Under the pieces are notes generated by a model. The model made no database searches. It saw only the letters and a program-made list of their open reading frames with translations, and was not told the DNA's origin. From an uncultured Chitinophaga sp. (GTDB lineage Bacteria > Bacteroidota > Bacteroidia > Cytophagales > Cyclobacteriaceae): a stretch of DNA of 64,000 nucleotides. The stretch is taken from assembly GCA_902168205.1 (NCBI GenBank), contig CABHOK010000018.1, positions 248,001 through 312,000 on the forward strand, written 5' to 3'. Positions 29,516 to 38,150 of the stretch are shown here, one piece after another. The number at the start of each line of letters is the position of its first letter. Positions within the stretch are counted from its first letter, which is position 1. A program made the translations under genes and the position numbers.

Positions 29516-30229
29516 ATGAAAAAGTACAGCATTATACTTTTACTGTTGTTGGCAGGAAATATAGCGTACACGCAGTCGCGTACAGCTAAAGATCAATTTA
29601 TGGAAGCCGGGCTTGCTGTCGCCCGAAAGCAGGGTACATTTACGATTGCGTGTTTTTATAACTGGAACCTCGGTAAAAAGAAACGGGTAACGGCAGGTTT
29701 AGGCGCAAGGGCTACAGCTTACTTCGGCCGCGATCAATACTATATCACGGCTCCGGCTGAACTTACTTCCGGTAGCACCGGCCCGGGAGTATTGTTCAAA
29801 GAAAATATCAATGCAAACATTGATACGTTCCTTGTCCGATCGCCACAGGTTAATGCAGTCAACCTGTTGATTAACCTCGGCTATCATTTTTCTGATAAGA
29901 TATTTGTCGGCTTTAGTATCGATGCTATCGGGTACTCGTTTGGAAGTCGCGTAAGCGGAACCTATATCAATGGTCACTCGTCTGTGCTGGAAAGAGCGGG
30001 CATAACGTCATTCAATGCTTTACTCATCAGCGACAACGACCGGGGAAGTCTCAACTCCGAGTTGTATGCACATTACGGATTGACCGATCGCATCCGCATC
30101 AAAGCCGGTGTCCAATTTCTTTTTACGGAGTATACCACCCGGAGTAACGTTCAAACCTTACCCGAACCGAATGATCGCTTCCGCAGAAAATCGTTGCTGG
30201 CCGGGTTTGGTATAGCCTACCGGTTGTAG
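29516..30229 (+). CDS. Hypothetical outer-membrane beta-barrel-type protein
   Basis: A 237-residue protein with a signal peptide (IILLLLLAGNIAYTQS) and alternating strands suggestive of a small beta barrel (FTIACFYNWNLGKKKRVTAGLGARATAY is typical), ending in SLLAGFGIAYRL. I do not recognise a named family. It precedes the ECF sigma gene by 132 nt on the same strand. A TACTTTTG element at 29474-29481 could serve as a -7 box, but no -33 match is seen. Confidence 0.6.
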   Translation: MKKYSIILLLLLAGNIAYTQSRTAKDQFMEAGLAVARKQGTFTIACFYNWNLGKKKRVTAGLGARATAYFGRDQYYITAPAELTSGSTGPGVLFKENINANIDTFLVRSPQVNAVNLLINLGYHFSDKIFVGFSIDAIGYSFGSRVSGTYINGHSSVLERAGITSFNALLISDNDRGSLNSELYAHYGLTDRIRIKAGVQFLFTEYTTRSNVQTLPEPNDRFRRKSLLAGFGIAYRL

Positions 30230-30316
30230 CATCAGAAAAAATAAAGGCCTCATTCTGGCTGTTTCTTCGTATTTTGAGGACAGGAAGAAAATTTTAGAAA
30301 AAAATAATTTTCACTT

Positions 30317-30341
30317 GTAACATCCCCCTTTCCCTGCCGTC
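30317..30341 (+). promoter_or_regulatory. Candidate ECF-type (autoregulatory) promoter of the sigma factor gene
   Basis: GTAAC (30317-30321) and CGTC (30338-30341) are separated by exactly 16 nt, the classical architecture of ECF sigma promoters (AAC motif, about 16 nt, CGTC). It lies 20 nt before the ATG of the ECF sigma gene, so positive autoregulation is plausible. The spacer is strikingly C/T-rich. Confidence 0.55.
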
Positions 30342-30361
30342 TTGTCTTTGAATTTCAACGG

Positions 30362-30874
30362 ATGAACCTCGAATCATTTCAAACCCGGGTACTGCCAGTC
30401 AAGAATAAGCTTTTCCGCTTCGCACTAAAATTTGTGGGAAGTGAAGAAGAAGCCAAAGATGTAGTGCAGGAAGTATTTATCCGCGTATGGAATGGTCGCG
30501 AGCAGATGAATGAAGTACAGAACTGGGAGGCTTGGTGTATGCGCATCACCCGTAACCTCTCGCTGGACCGCATCCGCTCGATTAACCGGAAACAAACCCA
30601 TCCGATTGAAGAGAGTTTTAATGTTCAACACGAAGCGTTAACGCCTCATGAATCAACTGAAATACATGAGAGTATGCAGCGAATCAATCAACTGATAGCA
30701 TCGTTGCCTGAAAAGCAACGCCAGGTAATACACCTTCGGGATGTGGAAGGGTATAGTTACAACGAGATCTGCGAGATACTCGAACTGGACATGAACCAGG
30801 TAAAGGTTAACCTGTTCAGAGCCAGAAATGCAGTGCGCGAAAAACTGATGAAGATTAATGCTTATGGACTCTAA
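30362..30874 (+). CDS. ECF RNA polymerase sigma factor
   Basis: A 170-residue sigma-70 of the extracytoplasmic function type. Region 2 is seen in EAKDVVQEVFIRVWNGR and WCMRITRNLSLDRIRS; region 4 in LIASLPEKQRQVIHLRDVEG and YNEICEILELDMNQVKVNLF. The downstream gene overlaps its end and encodes a membrane-anchored protein, the usual place of an anti-sigma factor. Three DUF4252 genes follow. The module probably responds to an envelope signal. Confidence 0.94.
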   Translation: MNLESFQTRVLPVKNKLFRFALKFVGSEEEAKDVVQEVFIRVWNGREQMNEVQNWEAWCMRITRNLSLDRIRSINRKQTHPIEESFNVQHEALTPHESTEIHESMQRINQLIASLPEKQRQVIHLRDVEGYSYNEICEILELDMNQVKVNLFRARNAVREKLMKINAYGL

Positions 30875-31376
30875 CCGGATTGAAAATTTATTAAGCAAGT
30901 ACTGGAACTGCGAGACTTCTCTCGAAGAAGAGCAACAGTTACGCGAGTACTTCAAGGGTGGAGACATTCCTGAGCAGTGGAAAGAAACTGCTGCCTTGTT
31001 CCGCTACTTCGAGGAAAATAAAAAGAAGACACTAAACGATGTTGCGTTTGATGCGGCCATCATCCAGAATGTACAGCCGCAAAAGAAAGGTAAACTCGTA
31101 AAGCTCTTTTACAACTCCATGCGCATAGCAGCCGGTATAGCCGTACTCGTAATGGCGGTGTGGTTTGTACGCAAAGAAGTACGCGACACAACACCACAGG
31201 AAGTTGTGGACACGTATGACGATCCGCAGCTTGCATTCGAAGAAACTAAAAAGGCACTGCTCATGATCTCGAAGAGTTTTGGTACGGCCGAGAACCAGGC
31301 AAAGAAACTGAACATGTTCAACGAAGCACAGGAAGAAATTCAAAAGAAAGACAAAAGCAAAAATTCAAAACTGTAA
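30864..31376 (+). CDS. Probable membrane-anchored anti-sigma-type partner
   Basis: About 170 residues. The N-terminal IENLLSKYWNCETSLEEEQQ resembles cytoplasmic regions of small Bacteroidota anti-sigma-like proteins, and a single transmembrane segment (IAAGIAVLVMAVWFV) is followed by a periplasmic tail. The gene overlaps the sigma gene by 11 nt (17 nt if the earlier ATG at 30858 is used), which argues for translational coupling. The anti-sigma role is inferred from position and topology; no named domain is certain. Confidence 0.72.
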   Translation: MDSNRIENLLSKYWNCETSLEEEQQLREYFKGGDIPEQWKETAALFRYFEENKKKTLNDVAFDAAIIQNVQPQKKGKLVKLFYNSMRIAAGIAVLVMAVWFVRKEVRDTTPQEVVDTYDDPQLAFEETKKALLMISKSFGTAENQAKKLNMFNEAQEEIQKKDKSKNSKL

Positions 31377-31437
31377 GAAGCAAATCACACACCACGCAGG
31401 CACACTTTAAAAATCTAACAAAGAAAATATACTATAT

Positions 31438-31965
31438 ATGAAAAAGATATTGATGATCGCGTTGATGATGGTAACTGTAAACGCAGTATTTGCTCAGGAT
31501 GCTATCTCTAAATTCTTCACCAAATACCAGAGTGATGAATCATTTTCACAAGTAACAGTAAGCAGCAAAATGTTTAACCTGTTTACAAACATGGAAGTGG
31601 AAAGCAAGGAAGACCAGGAAGTGTTGAACGCGATCAGTAAGCTGAAAGGCTTGCGTATACTGGCCAAGGAAAATACATCCGATGCACGTGCCCTCTATAA
31701 AGAAGCTTTCGCGCTTATTCCTACCAAAGAGTTTGAAGAACTGATGTCGGTACGCGACAAGGATAAAGATATGAAGTTCTACATCAAGGAGAGTGGTGGA
31801 AAGATTTCGGAACTGGTAATGATCATGGGCGGTGCGAATGACTTTATGGTGATGAGTCTCTTCGGTGAGATAGACTTGAAGCAGGTTTCCAAGATCGGCA
31901 AAAAGATGAACGTTGAAGGGTTACAGAAGCTTGAGAAAATGAACGAAGGCGGCAAAAAGAATTAG
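31438..31965 (+). CDS. Secreted DUF4252 protein, paralogue 1
   Basis: A 175-residue protein with a signal peptide (LMIALMMVTVNAVFAQ) and the DUF4252 pattern: SQVTVSSKMFNLFTNMEVE, KLKGLRILAKENTSDARAL, EELMSVRDKDKDMKFYIKE and LVMIMGGANDFMVMSLFGEI. The function of the family is unknown. It follows the sigma/anti-sigma pair by 61 nt and is closed by a terminator-like hairpin at 31982. Confidence 0.88.
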   Translation: MKKILMIALMMVTVNAVFAQDAISKFFTKYQSDESFSQVTVSSKMFNLFTNMEVESKEDQEVLNAISKLKGLRILAKENTSDARALYKEAFALIPTKEFEELMSVRDKDKDMKFYIKESGGKISELVMIMGGANDFMVMSLFGEIDLKQVSKIGKKMNVEGLQKLEKMNEGGKKN

Positions 31966-31981
31966 TGTATAATTTAATAAG

Positions 31982-32022
31982 GTCAGGTGGTATAACATTC
32001 AAAATATATCGCCTGACTTTTT
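31982..32022 (+). terminator. Terminator after the first DUF4252 gene
   Basis: GTCAGGTG (31982-31989) pairs with CGCCTGAC (32010-32017, one G-T pair) and is followed by TTTTT. It suggests a drop in transcription before the next two DUF4252 genes. Confidence 0.7.
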
Positions 32023-32085
32023 GATTCTGATGCAACGCTTGTTCCTCGCCTTGCATCTTAGGAGCAAAGTAAAACCCCCACAACT

Positions 32086-32568
32086 ATGAAAAGTATATTT
32101 GCTCTCGTTTTTACAATCGCTTCGCTTACAACCTTTGCGCAAAGCGAAAGCTTTCTCACCTTCAAGGAAAATCTGAGCGATGCGGAAGATGTAGTGTCAT
32201 TCAAGATCGGAGGATTTGTATTGCGCACAGTCCTGTGGCTCTCCAACGAATCGGATGTTAAAGATGAATTCGGCGAAGTACACAGCCTGCGTTTTATGAA
32301 TGTGCCCATGCACGAAGTGACTAAACGCAACCTGAAAGTAAGTGGCTTCAAGAGCGTGTTGAAAAACGATCATTTTGAAGAAGTAATCTCAGCTTCGGAC
32401 GATGGCGATCAGGTTACAGTATATATGCAGGAACGTGGCAAGAACAACAATCTTTACTTCATGCTCATTGAGAGTGAAGATGAATTAACAGCAATCGAAA
32501 TAAAGGGCTATCTTGATCCGAAGAAGTTGCTGGAATCAAACTCCAAAGGAAAACTAACCAGTCTATAA
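32086..32568 (+). CDS. Secreted DUF4252 protein, paralogue 2
   Basis: A 160-residue protein with a signal peptide (IFALVFTIASLTTFAQ) and a diverged DUF4252 pattern: DVVSFKIGGFVLRTVLWL, HSLRFMNVPMHEVTKRNL, EEVISASDDGDQVTVYMQE and FMLIESEDELTAIEIKGYLD. It has the same layout as its neighbours but is the most diverged of the three. The next paralogue starts 3 nt downstream. Confidence 0.78.
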   Translation: MKSIFALVFTIASLTTFAQSESFLTFKENLSDAEDVVSFKIGGFVLRTVLWLSNESDVKDEFGEVHSLRFMNVPMHEVTKRNLKVSGFKSVLKNDHFEEVISASDDGDQVTVYMQERGKNNNLYFMLIESEDELTAIEIKGYLDPKKLLESNSKGKLTSL

Positions 32569-32571
32569 CTC

Positions 32572-33084
32572 ATGCGATTTATACTTACCCTTCTGCTGGT
32601 GGCAGCAGTAACAATGGCCAACGCACAAAGTGCAACCACCGAAGCCTTACAGAAGAAATATAGCGACAACTCGCGCGCATTCTTCTTCTACAACAATACC
32701 CTTCGCATGTTGAATCAGAGCGAAGACAAAGAACTGGATGCTCTGATCAAAGACATTGAAAAACTCAAATTTCTTATGATCGACAAGCGTTCAAAATTTG
32801 CTGATGGTGACTATAAAAAGATTGTGAAAGACTATAAAGGTGAATCCTTTGAAGAAGCCATGAGCAGCCGCTACCAGGGTAAGAACTTTGATATTTTTAT
32901 TAAAGAAAAGAATGGTGATACCAAAGGAATGCTGGTGCTCATAAACGACTCTACAAACCTGTTTGTACTGGATATTGTTGGTAAAATTGCGCTGGATAAA
33001 ATCACCAAGCTTTACTCTACGATGAATGAAAGCAGCGATCTCGGAGAAAGAATAAAAAGATTTACGAGTAGCGAGAACAAGTAA
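32572..33084 (+). CDS. Secreted DUF4252 protein, paralogue 3
   Basis: A 170-residue protein with a signal peptide (TLLLVAAVTMANAQ) and DUF4252 features: NNTLRMLNQSEDKELDALI, EKLKFLMIDKRSKFADGDY, EEAMSSRYQGKNFDIFIKE and LVLINDSTNLFVLDIVGKI. It starts 3 nt after paralogue 2, so the two are cotranscribed. It is closer to paralogue 1 than to paralogue 2 in its central region. Confidence 0.82.
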   Translation: MRFILTLLLVAAVTMANAQSATTEALQKKYSDNSRAFFFYNNTLRMLNQSEDKELDALIKDIEKLKFLMIDKRSKFADGDYKKIVKDYKGESFEEAMSSRYQGKNFDIFIKEKNGDTKGMLVLINDSTNLFVLDIVGKIALDKITKLYSTMNESSDLGERIKRFTSSENK

Positions 33085-33133
33085 TGTAATTCTCCCGTAA
33101 AAATTACTACTTATTCGTAAAACTATATTTAGC

Positions 33134-34024
33134 TTGGAAGCAGTTCTCTCGATTAAAAATCTCACAAAGCACTTTGGTCGGATCAAAGCTGTGAACAACC
33201 TGTCGCTGGAAGTTAAGGCCGGACAGGTTTTTGGTATGCTGGGCCCTAACGGTAGTGGCAAGACTACAACGCTGGGTATGCTGATGGGTGTAGTAAATCC
33301 TACAGCAGGCGAATTCTCCTGGTTTGGTGAACCACCTACACATGAGATTCGGAAGAAGATCGGCGCGGTGCTGGAACATCCTATATTTTACCCGTATCTC
33401 AGCGGACAAAAAAATCTGGAGCTTAACGCGATGATCAAGCAATGTCCGGTTGAAAACATTCCGAAAGTGCTTGAACTCGTGGAGCTGAGTGAGCGCAAAG
33501 ACGATAAGTATAAAACATATTCCCTCGGTATGAAGCAGCGCCTTGCTATCGCGTCTGCTTTGTTAAACGACCCGACTGTACTCATACTCGATGAGCCTAC
33601 CAACGGTCTCGACCCAATGGGGATAGCAGAGATACGGGAGCTCATCAAAAAAATTGCAGCCAACGGCAAGACTATAATTTTGGCCAGTCACCTGCTGGAT
33701 GAAGTACAAAAAGTATGTACGCATTTCGCAGTGCTGAAGCGTGGCAACCTGGTACATATAGGGCCTGTGGGCGATGTAGGAAAAGGTGAAGAGACTGTGG
33801 AAGTGTCAGCCGATGTTGAGAATCTGAATGAGCTGTTGCTTGCATTTGCCGGAACATCGTCCATCGATCGTGAGAATGGAAGTTACCACGTGGTAATGCG
33901 CGAAGGCTTTCACAGCAAAGACCTGAACAAGTTTCTCTTTGATAAAGGTGTTGTGGCTTCACACCTGTTTACCAAGAAGAAAACACTCGAGAAACAATTC
34001 ATCGAGATATTGGCAAGCTCGTAA
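33134..34024 (+). CDS. ABC transporter ATP-binding protein
   Basis: A 296-residue ATPase: Walker A GPNGSGKTT, signature YSLGMKQRLAIA, Walker B VLILDEPTNGLDP and switch His in LASHLLDE. A C-terminal extension follows, as in exporters of the CcmA/bacitracin type. The start is a TTG at 33134, needed to include the conserved N-terminal strand (LSIKNLTKHFGRIKAV). The permease follows 56 nt downstream. The substrate is unknown. Confidence 0.92.
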   Translation: MEAVLSIKNLTKHFGRIKAVNNLSLEVKAGQVFGMLGPNGSGKTTTLGMLMGVVNPTAGEFSWFGEPPTHEIRKKIGAVLEHPIFYPYLSGQKNLELNAMIKQCPVENIPKVLELVELSERKDDKYKTYSLGMKQRLAIASALLNDPTVLILDEPTNGLDPMGIAEIRELIKKIAANGKTIILASHLLDEVQKVCTHFAVLKRGNLVHIGPVGDVGKGEETVEVSADVENLNELLLAFAGTSSIDRENGSYHVVMREGFHSKDLNKFLFDKGVVASHLFTKKKTLEKQFIEILASS

Positions 34025-34080
34025 TCATACAGCTTACACAGCGATTAAATTTATTTCACTACGCATCCCGCTATATCCGT

Positions 34081-34890
34081 ATGAACATGTTGCATCTCCT
34101 CAAAATAGATCTTAAAAAAATGACCAGTTACCGTACCTTCTGGGTAATTGGCGGACTATACTTTTTAACGCTTGGGCTAGGCGCAGCCAGCGGCATGGAA
34201 TTTTTGAAATGGCTCGCACGCACCTTCGAAGATTTCGGTACAAAACTGAACATCAACCGCATTCCACTCTATCACTTTCCCGATGTATGGATGAACCTGA
34301 TCTGGTGCGCAGGTCTTTTGAAAATTGTATTGGCTGTATTGATCGTTATATCAGTCACCAACGAATATACCTATAGAACACTACGCCAGAATGTAATTGA
34401 CGGATTGAGTCGTGCCGAGTTTCTTTTCTCCAAGATACTCACCAACGTTATGCTCAGCGCCATCAGCGTAATCATGATATTTGTGATCGGTCTTGTAACT
34501 GGTACGATCTATAGCCCTTCGCTGGAATGGGACAAGATGATTACCGATACAGAATTCTTTCCGGCTTACTTCCTGGAATTGTTTTGTTTCTTATCCTTTG
34601 CATTAATGCTGGGTATATTAATCCAGCGCGCAGGGCTTACCATTATTATACTGCTGCTCTTTCCTGCAATTGAATCGATCATCACGGCCAAGGTTGATAA
34701 CTTTACGCCTGCATTAATTCCTTATTTCCCGATGCGTTCCATCTGGTACCTGATACCGTGGCCCTTCCCGCGCTACGCTTTCCAGGAGATACAAGACTAT
34801 ATAAAGTGGGGATCAGTGGCGATTGTCGTGGCATGGACGGTAATCTTCAATTACGTAGCCTACCTGAAACTGAAACGCGCAGACATCTGA
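34081..34890 (+). CDS. ABC-2 type transporter permease
   Basis: A 269-residue membrane protein with about six transmembrane segments (FWVIGGLYFLTLGLGAAS, IVLAVLIVISV, SAISVIMIFVIGLVTGTIY, LFCFLSFALMLGILIQ, GLTIIILLLFPAIESII, SVAIVVAWTVIFNYVAYL). The cytoplasmic NEYTYRTLRQNVIDGLSR is typical of ABC-2 permeases. It is the partner of the ATPase encoded just upstream. Confidence 0.88.
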   Translation: MNMLHLLKIDLKKMTSYRTFWVIGGLYFLTLGLGAASGMEFLKWLARTFEDFGTKLNINRIPLYHFPDVWMNLIWCAGLLKIVLAVLIVISVTNEYTYRTLRQNVIDGLSRAEFLFSKILTNVMLSAISVIMIFVIGLVTGTIYSPSLEWDKMITDTEFFPAYFLELFCFLSFALMLGILIQRAGLTIIILLLFPAIESIITAKVDNFTPALIPYFPMRSIWYLIPWPFPRYAFQEIQDYIKWGSVAIVVAWTVIFNYVAYLKLKRADI

Positions 34891-34909
34891 TCGAGGGCTG
34901 TATAGATTT

Positions 34910-34943
34910 GGTTTGAGAAATCACTAATTTAATTTCTCAAACC
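34910..34943 (+). promoter_or_regulatory. Perfect 12-bp hairpin directly before the oxidoreductase start codon
   Basis: GGTTTGAGAAAT (34910-34921) pairs perfectly with ATTTCTCAAACC (34932-34943) around a 10-nt loop. No T-run follows, and the ATG at 34951 lies only 7 nt after the stem. It may end the ABC transcript, act as an operator, or influence initiation of the next gene. Confidence 0.55.
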
Positions 34944-34950
34944 CAACTAT

Positions 34951-36042
34951 ATGCCACATTATTCACGAAGAGATTTTATAGCACGACTAGGTCTCGGTGC
35001 TACTGCTCTGCTAACCGCGCCCTCCATCATTTCCAATGCCAGGGCTATACCTCAAGACAAGAAAATTTCCATTGCCCTGGTAGGGCTTGGCTATTACAGC
35101 GAGTTTCAATTAGCGCCTGCGATAATGAAATCGCAGTACTGCCGGCTGGGCGGTATAGTTACCGGTACGCCCGCCAAAGCAGAGAAGTGGAAAAAACAAT
35201 ACAACCTTCCCGACAAGAGTATATATAGCTATGAAACGTTTGATCGCATTGCTAACAACAAAGATATAGATGTAGTATATGTAGTGTTACCCAACTCCAT
35301 GCACCGCGAGTTTGTAATCAGGGCAGCCAAAGCCGGCAAACATGTTATTTGCGAAAAGCCCATGGCTGTATCGGTAAAGGAAGCGGAAGAGATGATTGCT
35401 GCGTGCAAGAAAGCCGGAGTAAAACTTTCGGTAGGGTATCGTTTACATTTTGAACCATTCAACCAGGAAGCTGCACGCTTCGGTAAAGGCGATTTTGGAA
35501 AAGTAAAGATGGTGGAGTCGTCATTTGGTTTCAAGATTGGCGACCCGACACAATGGCGTCTGAAGAAAGCACTTGCCGGTGGTGGGGCCATGATGGACGT
35601 TGGTATTTACGCCATACAGGCATCCCGTTATTCTACCGGTGAAGAACCAATTAGTGTAACAGCGCAGGAATTCAAAACAGATCCCGTTAAATTCAAAGAT
35701 GTAGATGAGACAATATTCTGGCAGCTTGAATTCCCCAGCGGTGCTGTGGCATCTTCTATGACAAGCTATGCATCTTACATCGAGCGCTTGTATATATCTG
35801 CAGAAAGTGGCTGGTTGGAATTGAACCCTGCCTACGGCTACGGTCCGCTCGCGGGTAAAACACATCAGGGCCCGCTCAACCTGCCCATCGTAAATCACCA
35901 GGCCGCGCAGATGGATGACTTTGCCAAATGTATATTTGAAAACAAAGAGTCCAGTGTAAGCGGAGAGGAGGGATTGAAAGATTTGAAAGTGATCGAAGCA
36001 ATCTACCGCGCCATTCAAACCGGAGGAAAAGTTAAAATCTAG
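34951..36042 (+). CDS. Gfo/Idh/MocA family oxidoreductase, exported
   Basis: A 363-residue protein with a twin-arginine signal (SRRDFIARLGLGATALLTAP) and an N-terminal Rossmann domain (ISIALVGLGYYSEFQLAPAI). The EKPMAVSVKEAEEM motif carries the family Lys. The C-terminal substrate domain contains GGGAMMDVGIYAIQASRY. Such enzymes act on sugars and related compounds with NAD(P), often in glycan use. It is a single gene preceded by a hairpin and followed by a SemiSWEET. Confidence 0.9.
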   Translation: MPHYSRRDFIARLGLGATALLTAPSIISNARAIPQDKKISIALVGLGYYSEFQLAPAIMKSQYCRLGGIVTGTPAKAEKWKKQYNLPDKSIYSYETFDRIANNKDIDVVYVVLPNSMHREFVIRAAKAGKHVICEKPMAVSVKEAEEMIAACKKAGVKLSVGYRLHFEPFNQEAARFGKGDFGKVKMVESSFGFKIGDPTQWRLKKALAGGGAMMDVGIYAIQASRYSTGEEPISVTAQEFKTDPVKFKDVDETIFWQLEFPSGAVASSMTSYASYIERLYISAESGWLELNPAYGYGPLAGKTHQGPLNLPIVNHQAAQMDDFAKCIFENKESSVSGEEGLKDLKVIEAIYRAIQTGGKVKI

Positions 36043-36207
36043 ATGGACGTTGATGCTTGAAAATGCAATCGCTTTTGAGACAATAATTTCTGCAATCGTT
36101 TTAAGTTGAAAGTATAGCAATAAAATTACATGAACGGTCGATCACCGCAACGTTTGATTAATTTTGTCGTGTATATATAAAACAAGAATTAAGACTCTTA
36201 CAGAATT

Positions 36208-36465
36208 ATGAATATGATTCAACTTTTAGGATTGTTTGCTGGTGGTTGTACAACGATCGCTTTTTTGCCACAGGTTATTAAAACGTGGAAATCACGTTCG
36301 GCAAAAGACCTTTCGCTGAGTATGTTCTCAATCTTTTGTCTGGGCGTTACACTGTGGCTTATATACGGCATCATGGTGCAGGATATTCCTGTAATTGCTG
36401 CCAATATGCTTACGTTGATGCTTGCTTCTACGCTGCTATATTTCAAACTGCGCTTTAAAGAGTAA
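36208..36465 (+). CDS. SemiSWEET sugar transporter (PQ-loop, MtN3 family)
   Basis: An 85-residue protein with three transmembrane helices forming one PQ-loop repeat (FLPQVIKTWKSRSAKDLSLS). SemiSWEETs work as homodimers to move sugars across the inner membrane. TAATTTTG at 36159-36166 fits a -7 element, but its -33 partner is unclear. Its 3' end overlaps that of the convergent membrane protein gene by 11 nt, so the two lie tail to tail. Confidence 0.9.
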   Translation: MNMIQLLGLFAGGCTTIAFLPQVIKTWKSRSAKDLSLSMFSIFCLGVTLWLIYGIMVQDIPVIAANMLTLMLASTLLYFKLRFKE

Positions 36466-38113
36466 TAGAACTCCAGCCCGTTCTTTTATAGGAACGAAGC
36501 AGCAGAAATATCAAACCTATTTGCACGGGGATCGTGCCCAATTGAATACTCGGCCATTTGGACAGTAGATAATGTCCAAAGCCGAGTATTCCTATTATAA
36601 GGAAAGCTATAAATGCACGCGCAACGTTCCCGGACTGGCTACGCAGGTTTGGTGCGATTGAGAACGGCAATTCGCGTTTATTGATCAGCGCCAGAATCAG
36701 CAACATGATGGCGTTGTTAAAGAAGCCGAACAGTATATCGTCAGCTGCGCGTATTCCCCAGATCGCCAGGATCAGAATACTGATACCAACATAACCTGGT
36801 ATAAACAGGCGCACAAATACAGCCTTCAATGTTCCGGATAGAATTTCTCCAGGCTTATCAATCGGTGTTGAAAAGTAAACCCAGCTCGCCTTAAAGTCAT
36901 CGGAGTACGGTATTTCATGCAACGCTACCTGCAGCACCATAAACGTAAGGTATATCAGCATGATGTGATACTCGGTGTTGGGTAAATTATGCCAGGTCTC
37001 AACTATATCTTTTTTACCCTGCATCATAAAGATTAATCCGAAAATTAGCACATATCCGAAGGAAGGGTATACCTTGAGTTTGATCTTACGGTCGCGTCCC
37101 AGAATTTTATAGATCAGATCGAATGCTCCCTGTTCCATCGGGTTCGTGGTAATATACGATGACAAGCGCTCTATAAAACTTTCCTTTTCTTTCCTGTCCT
37201 TCTCAACCTTCTCTGTGCCTGCTCCCATAGAACCAAGCTTTCTGCTGAAGACCGGTGAAAGATATTTATTCACCACGTAAGCCCCCGCTACAGGAAGCAC
37301 AACAGCGCAGAACAGCAACGCTATGTGCGCACCATCGTACAGGTGAAAATGAATTGACTCCAATGCACCGGCCATCCACACAGGCGGCAGCAAAAAATGA
37401 TACCACTGGGTTTCAAATACATAATTTTTAATGTCCATTCGTTCCATCAGACGCGGCAGAATCTGATAACCACCCATGATGAATACAGCCATCATAATCT
37501 GGAAATAGTTGATGATATTCTTCAGCTTCTCTTCGCTGGCAAACTGCATAATGACCAGGTACAGACTGTTGGTGAGAAACACAGCCGTAAGAACCGACAA
37601 CGTAGTGGCTACCAGGAAACACAGGAACAGAACAAAACCATATTTGATGATGATAACAACAGCCGGTAAAATGGATAGCCCGATCGCGAGCTGACCCAGG
37701 TATAGCAGTATATGTGTGAGGCGCGCAGCGAATAATGTCTGTCCGTTTACCGGGCGCGGAAGGATGATCGTGTTGTCGCTGGTATCCAGCAGGATCGATG
37801 AAAAATCAGTGATCAGTGTCATGGCGATCATTACTATGATATAGCTGAAGAACACGATCAGCGACAATATAAAGGAAGGAATAAAATATAGCGCGAGTGC
37901 CACAAATATTCCGAAGAGACAATACACGATAAGTGTTTTTACAAAAGCATTGCTGGGTTCCTTGCTGGCTTTGCGATTGTAGGAAACGATCTGCCGCCTG
38001 CTGTCCATCGTAAGCTTTATATCGACAATAGATCGCAGTTGCTCATAGTCAACACCAAGCCGCTGGTACAGCCAGCGGAACAAATCCAGAAACCGGAGGA
38101 GGGTAGTGTTCAT
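36455..38113 (-). CDS. Large multi-span membrane protein, probable ABC exporter permease
   Basis: About 552 residues with many hydrophobic segments (LIVYCLFGIFVALALYFI, IIVMIAMTLITDFSSILL and others) and no catalytic motif I recognise. It is encoded 37 nt after an ABC ATPase, and segments such as ILLDTSDNTIILPRPVNGQT recall ABC-2-type exporter subunits. The ATG at 38113 is chosen because an upstream ATG at 38188 would overlap the ATPase gene and adds an unrelated lead. The permease role is inferred from context. Confidence 0.78.
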   Translation of the reverse strand: MNTTLLRFLDLFRWLYQRLGVDYEQLRSIVDIKLTMDSRRQIVSYNRKASKEPSNAFVKTLIVYCLFGIFVALALYFIPSFILSLIVFFSYIIVMIAMTLITDFSSILLDTSDNTIILPRPVNGQTLFAARLTHILLYLGQLAIGLSILPAVVIIIKYGFVLFLCFLVATTLSVLTAVFLTNSLYLVIMQFASEEKLKNIINYFQIMMAVFIMGGYQILPRLMERMDIKNYVFETQWYHFLLPPVWMAGALESIHFHLYDGAHIALLFCAVVLPVAGAYVVNKYLSPVFSRKLGSMGAGTEKVEKDRKEKESFIERLSSYITTNPMEQGAFDLIYKILGRDRKIKLKVYPSFGYVLIFGLIFMMQGKKDIVETWHNLPNTEYHIMLIYLTFMVLQVALHEIPYSDDFKASWVYFSTPIDKPGEILSGTLKAVFVRLFIPGYVGISILILAIWGIRAADDILFGFFNNAIMLLILALINKRELPFSIAPNLRSQSGNVARAFIAFLIIGILGFGHYLLSKWPSIQLGTIPVQIGLIFLLLRSYKRTGWSSITL

Positions 38114-38150
38114 ATTCGTTTCGGCAGAACGTGAAGCTATATATAGTAAA

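Noticed and set aside
35521-36120. 199-residue - strand frame opposite the Gfo/Idh/MocA gene
   Set aside because: It is a mirror of a conserved gene, with no domain and Cys-rich, low-complexity content typical of antisense frames.
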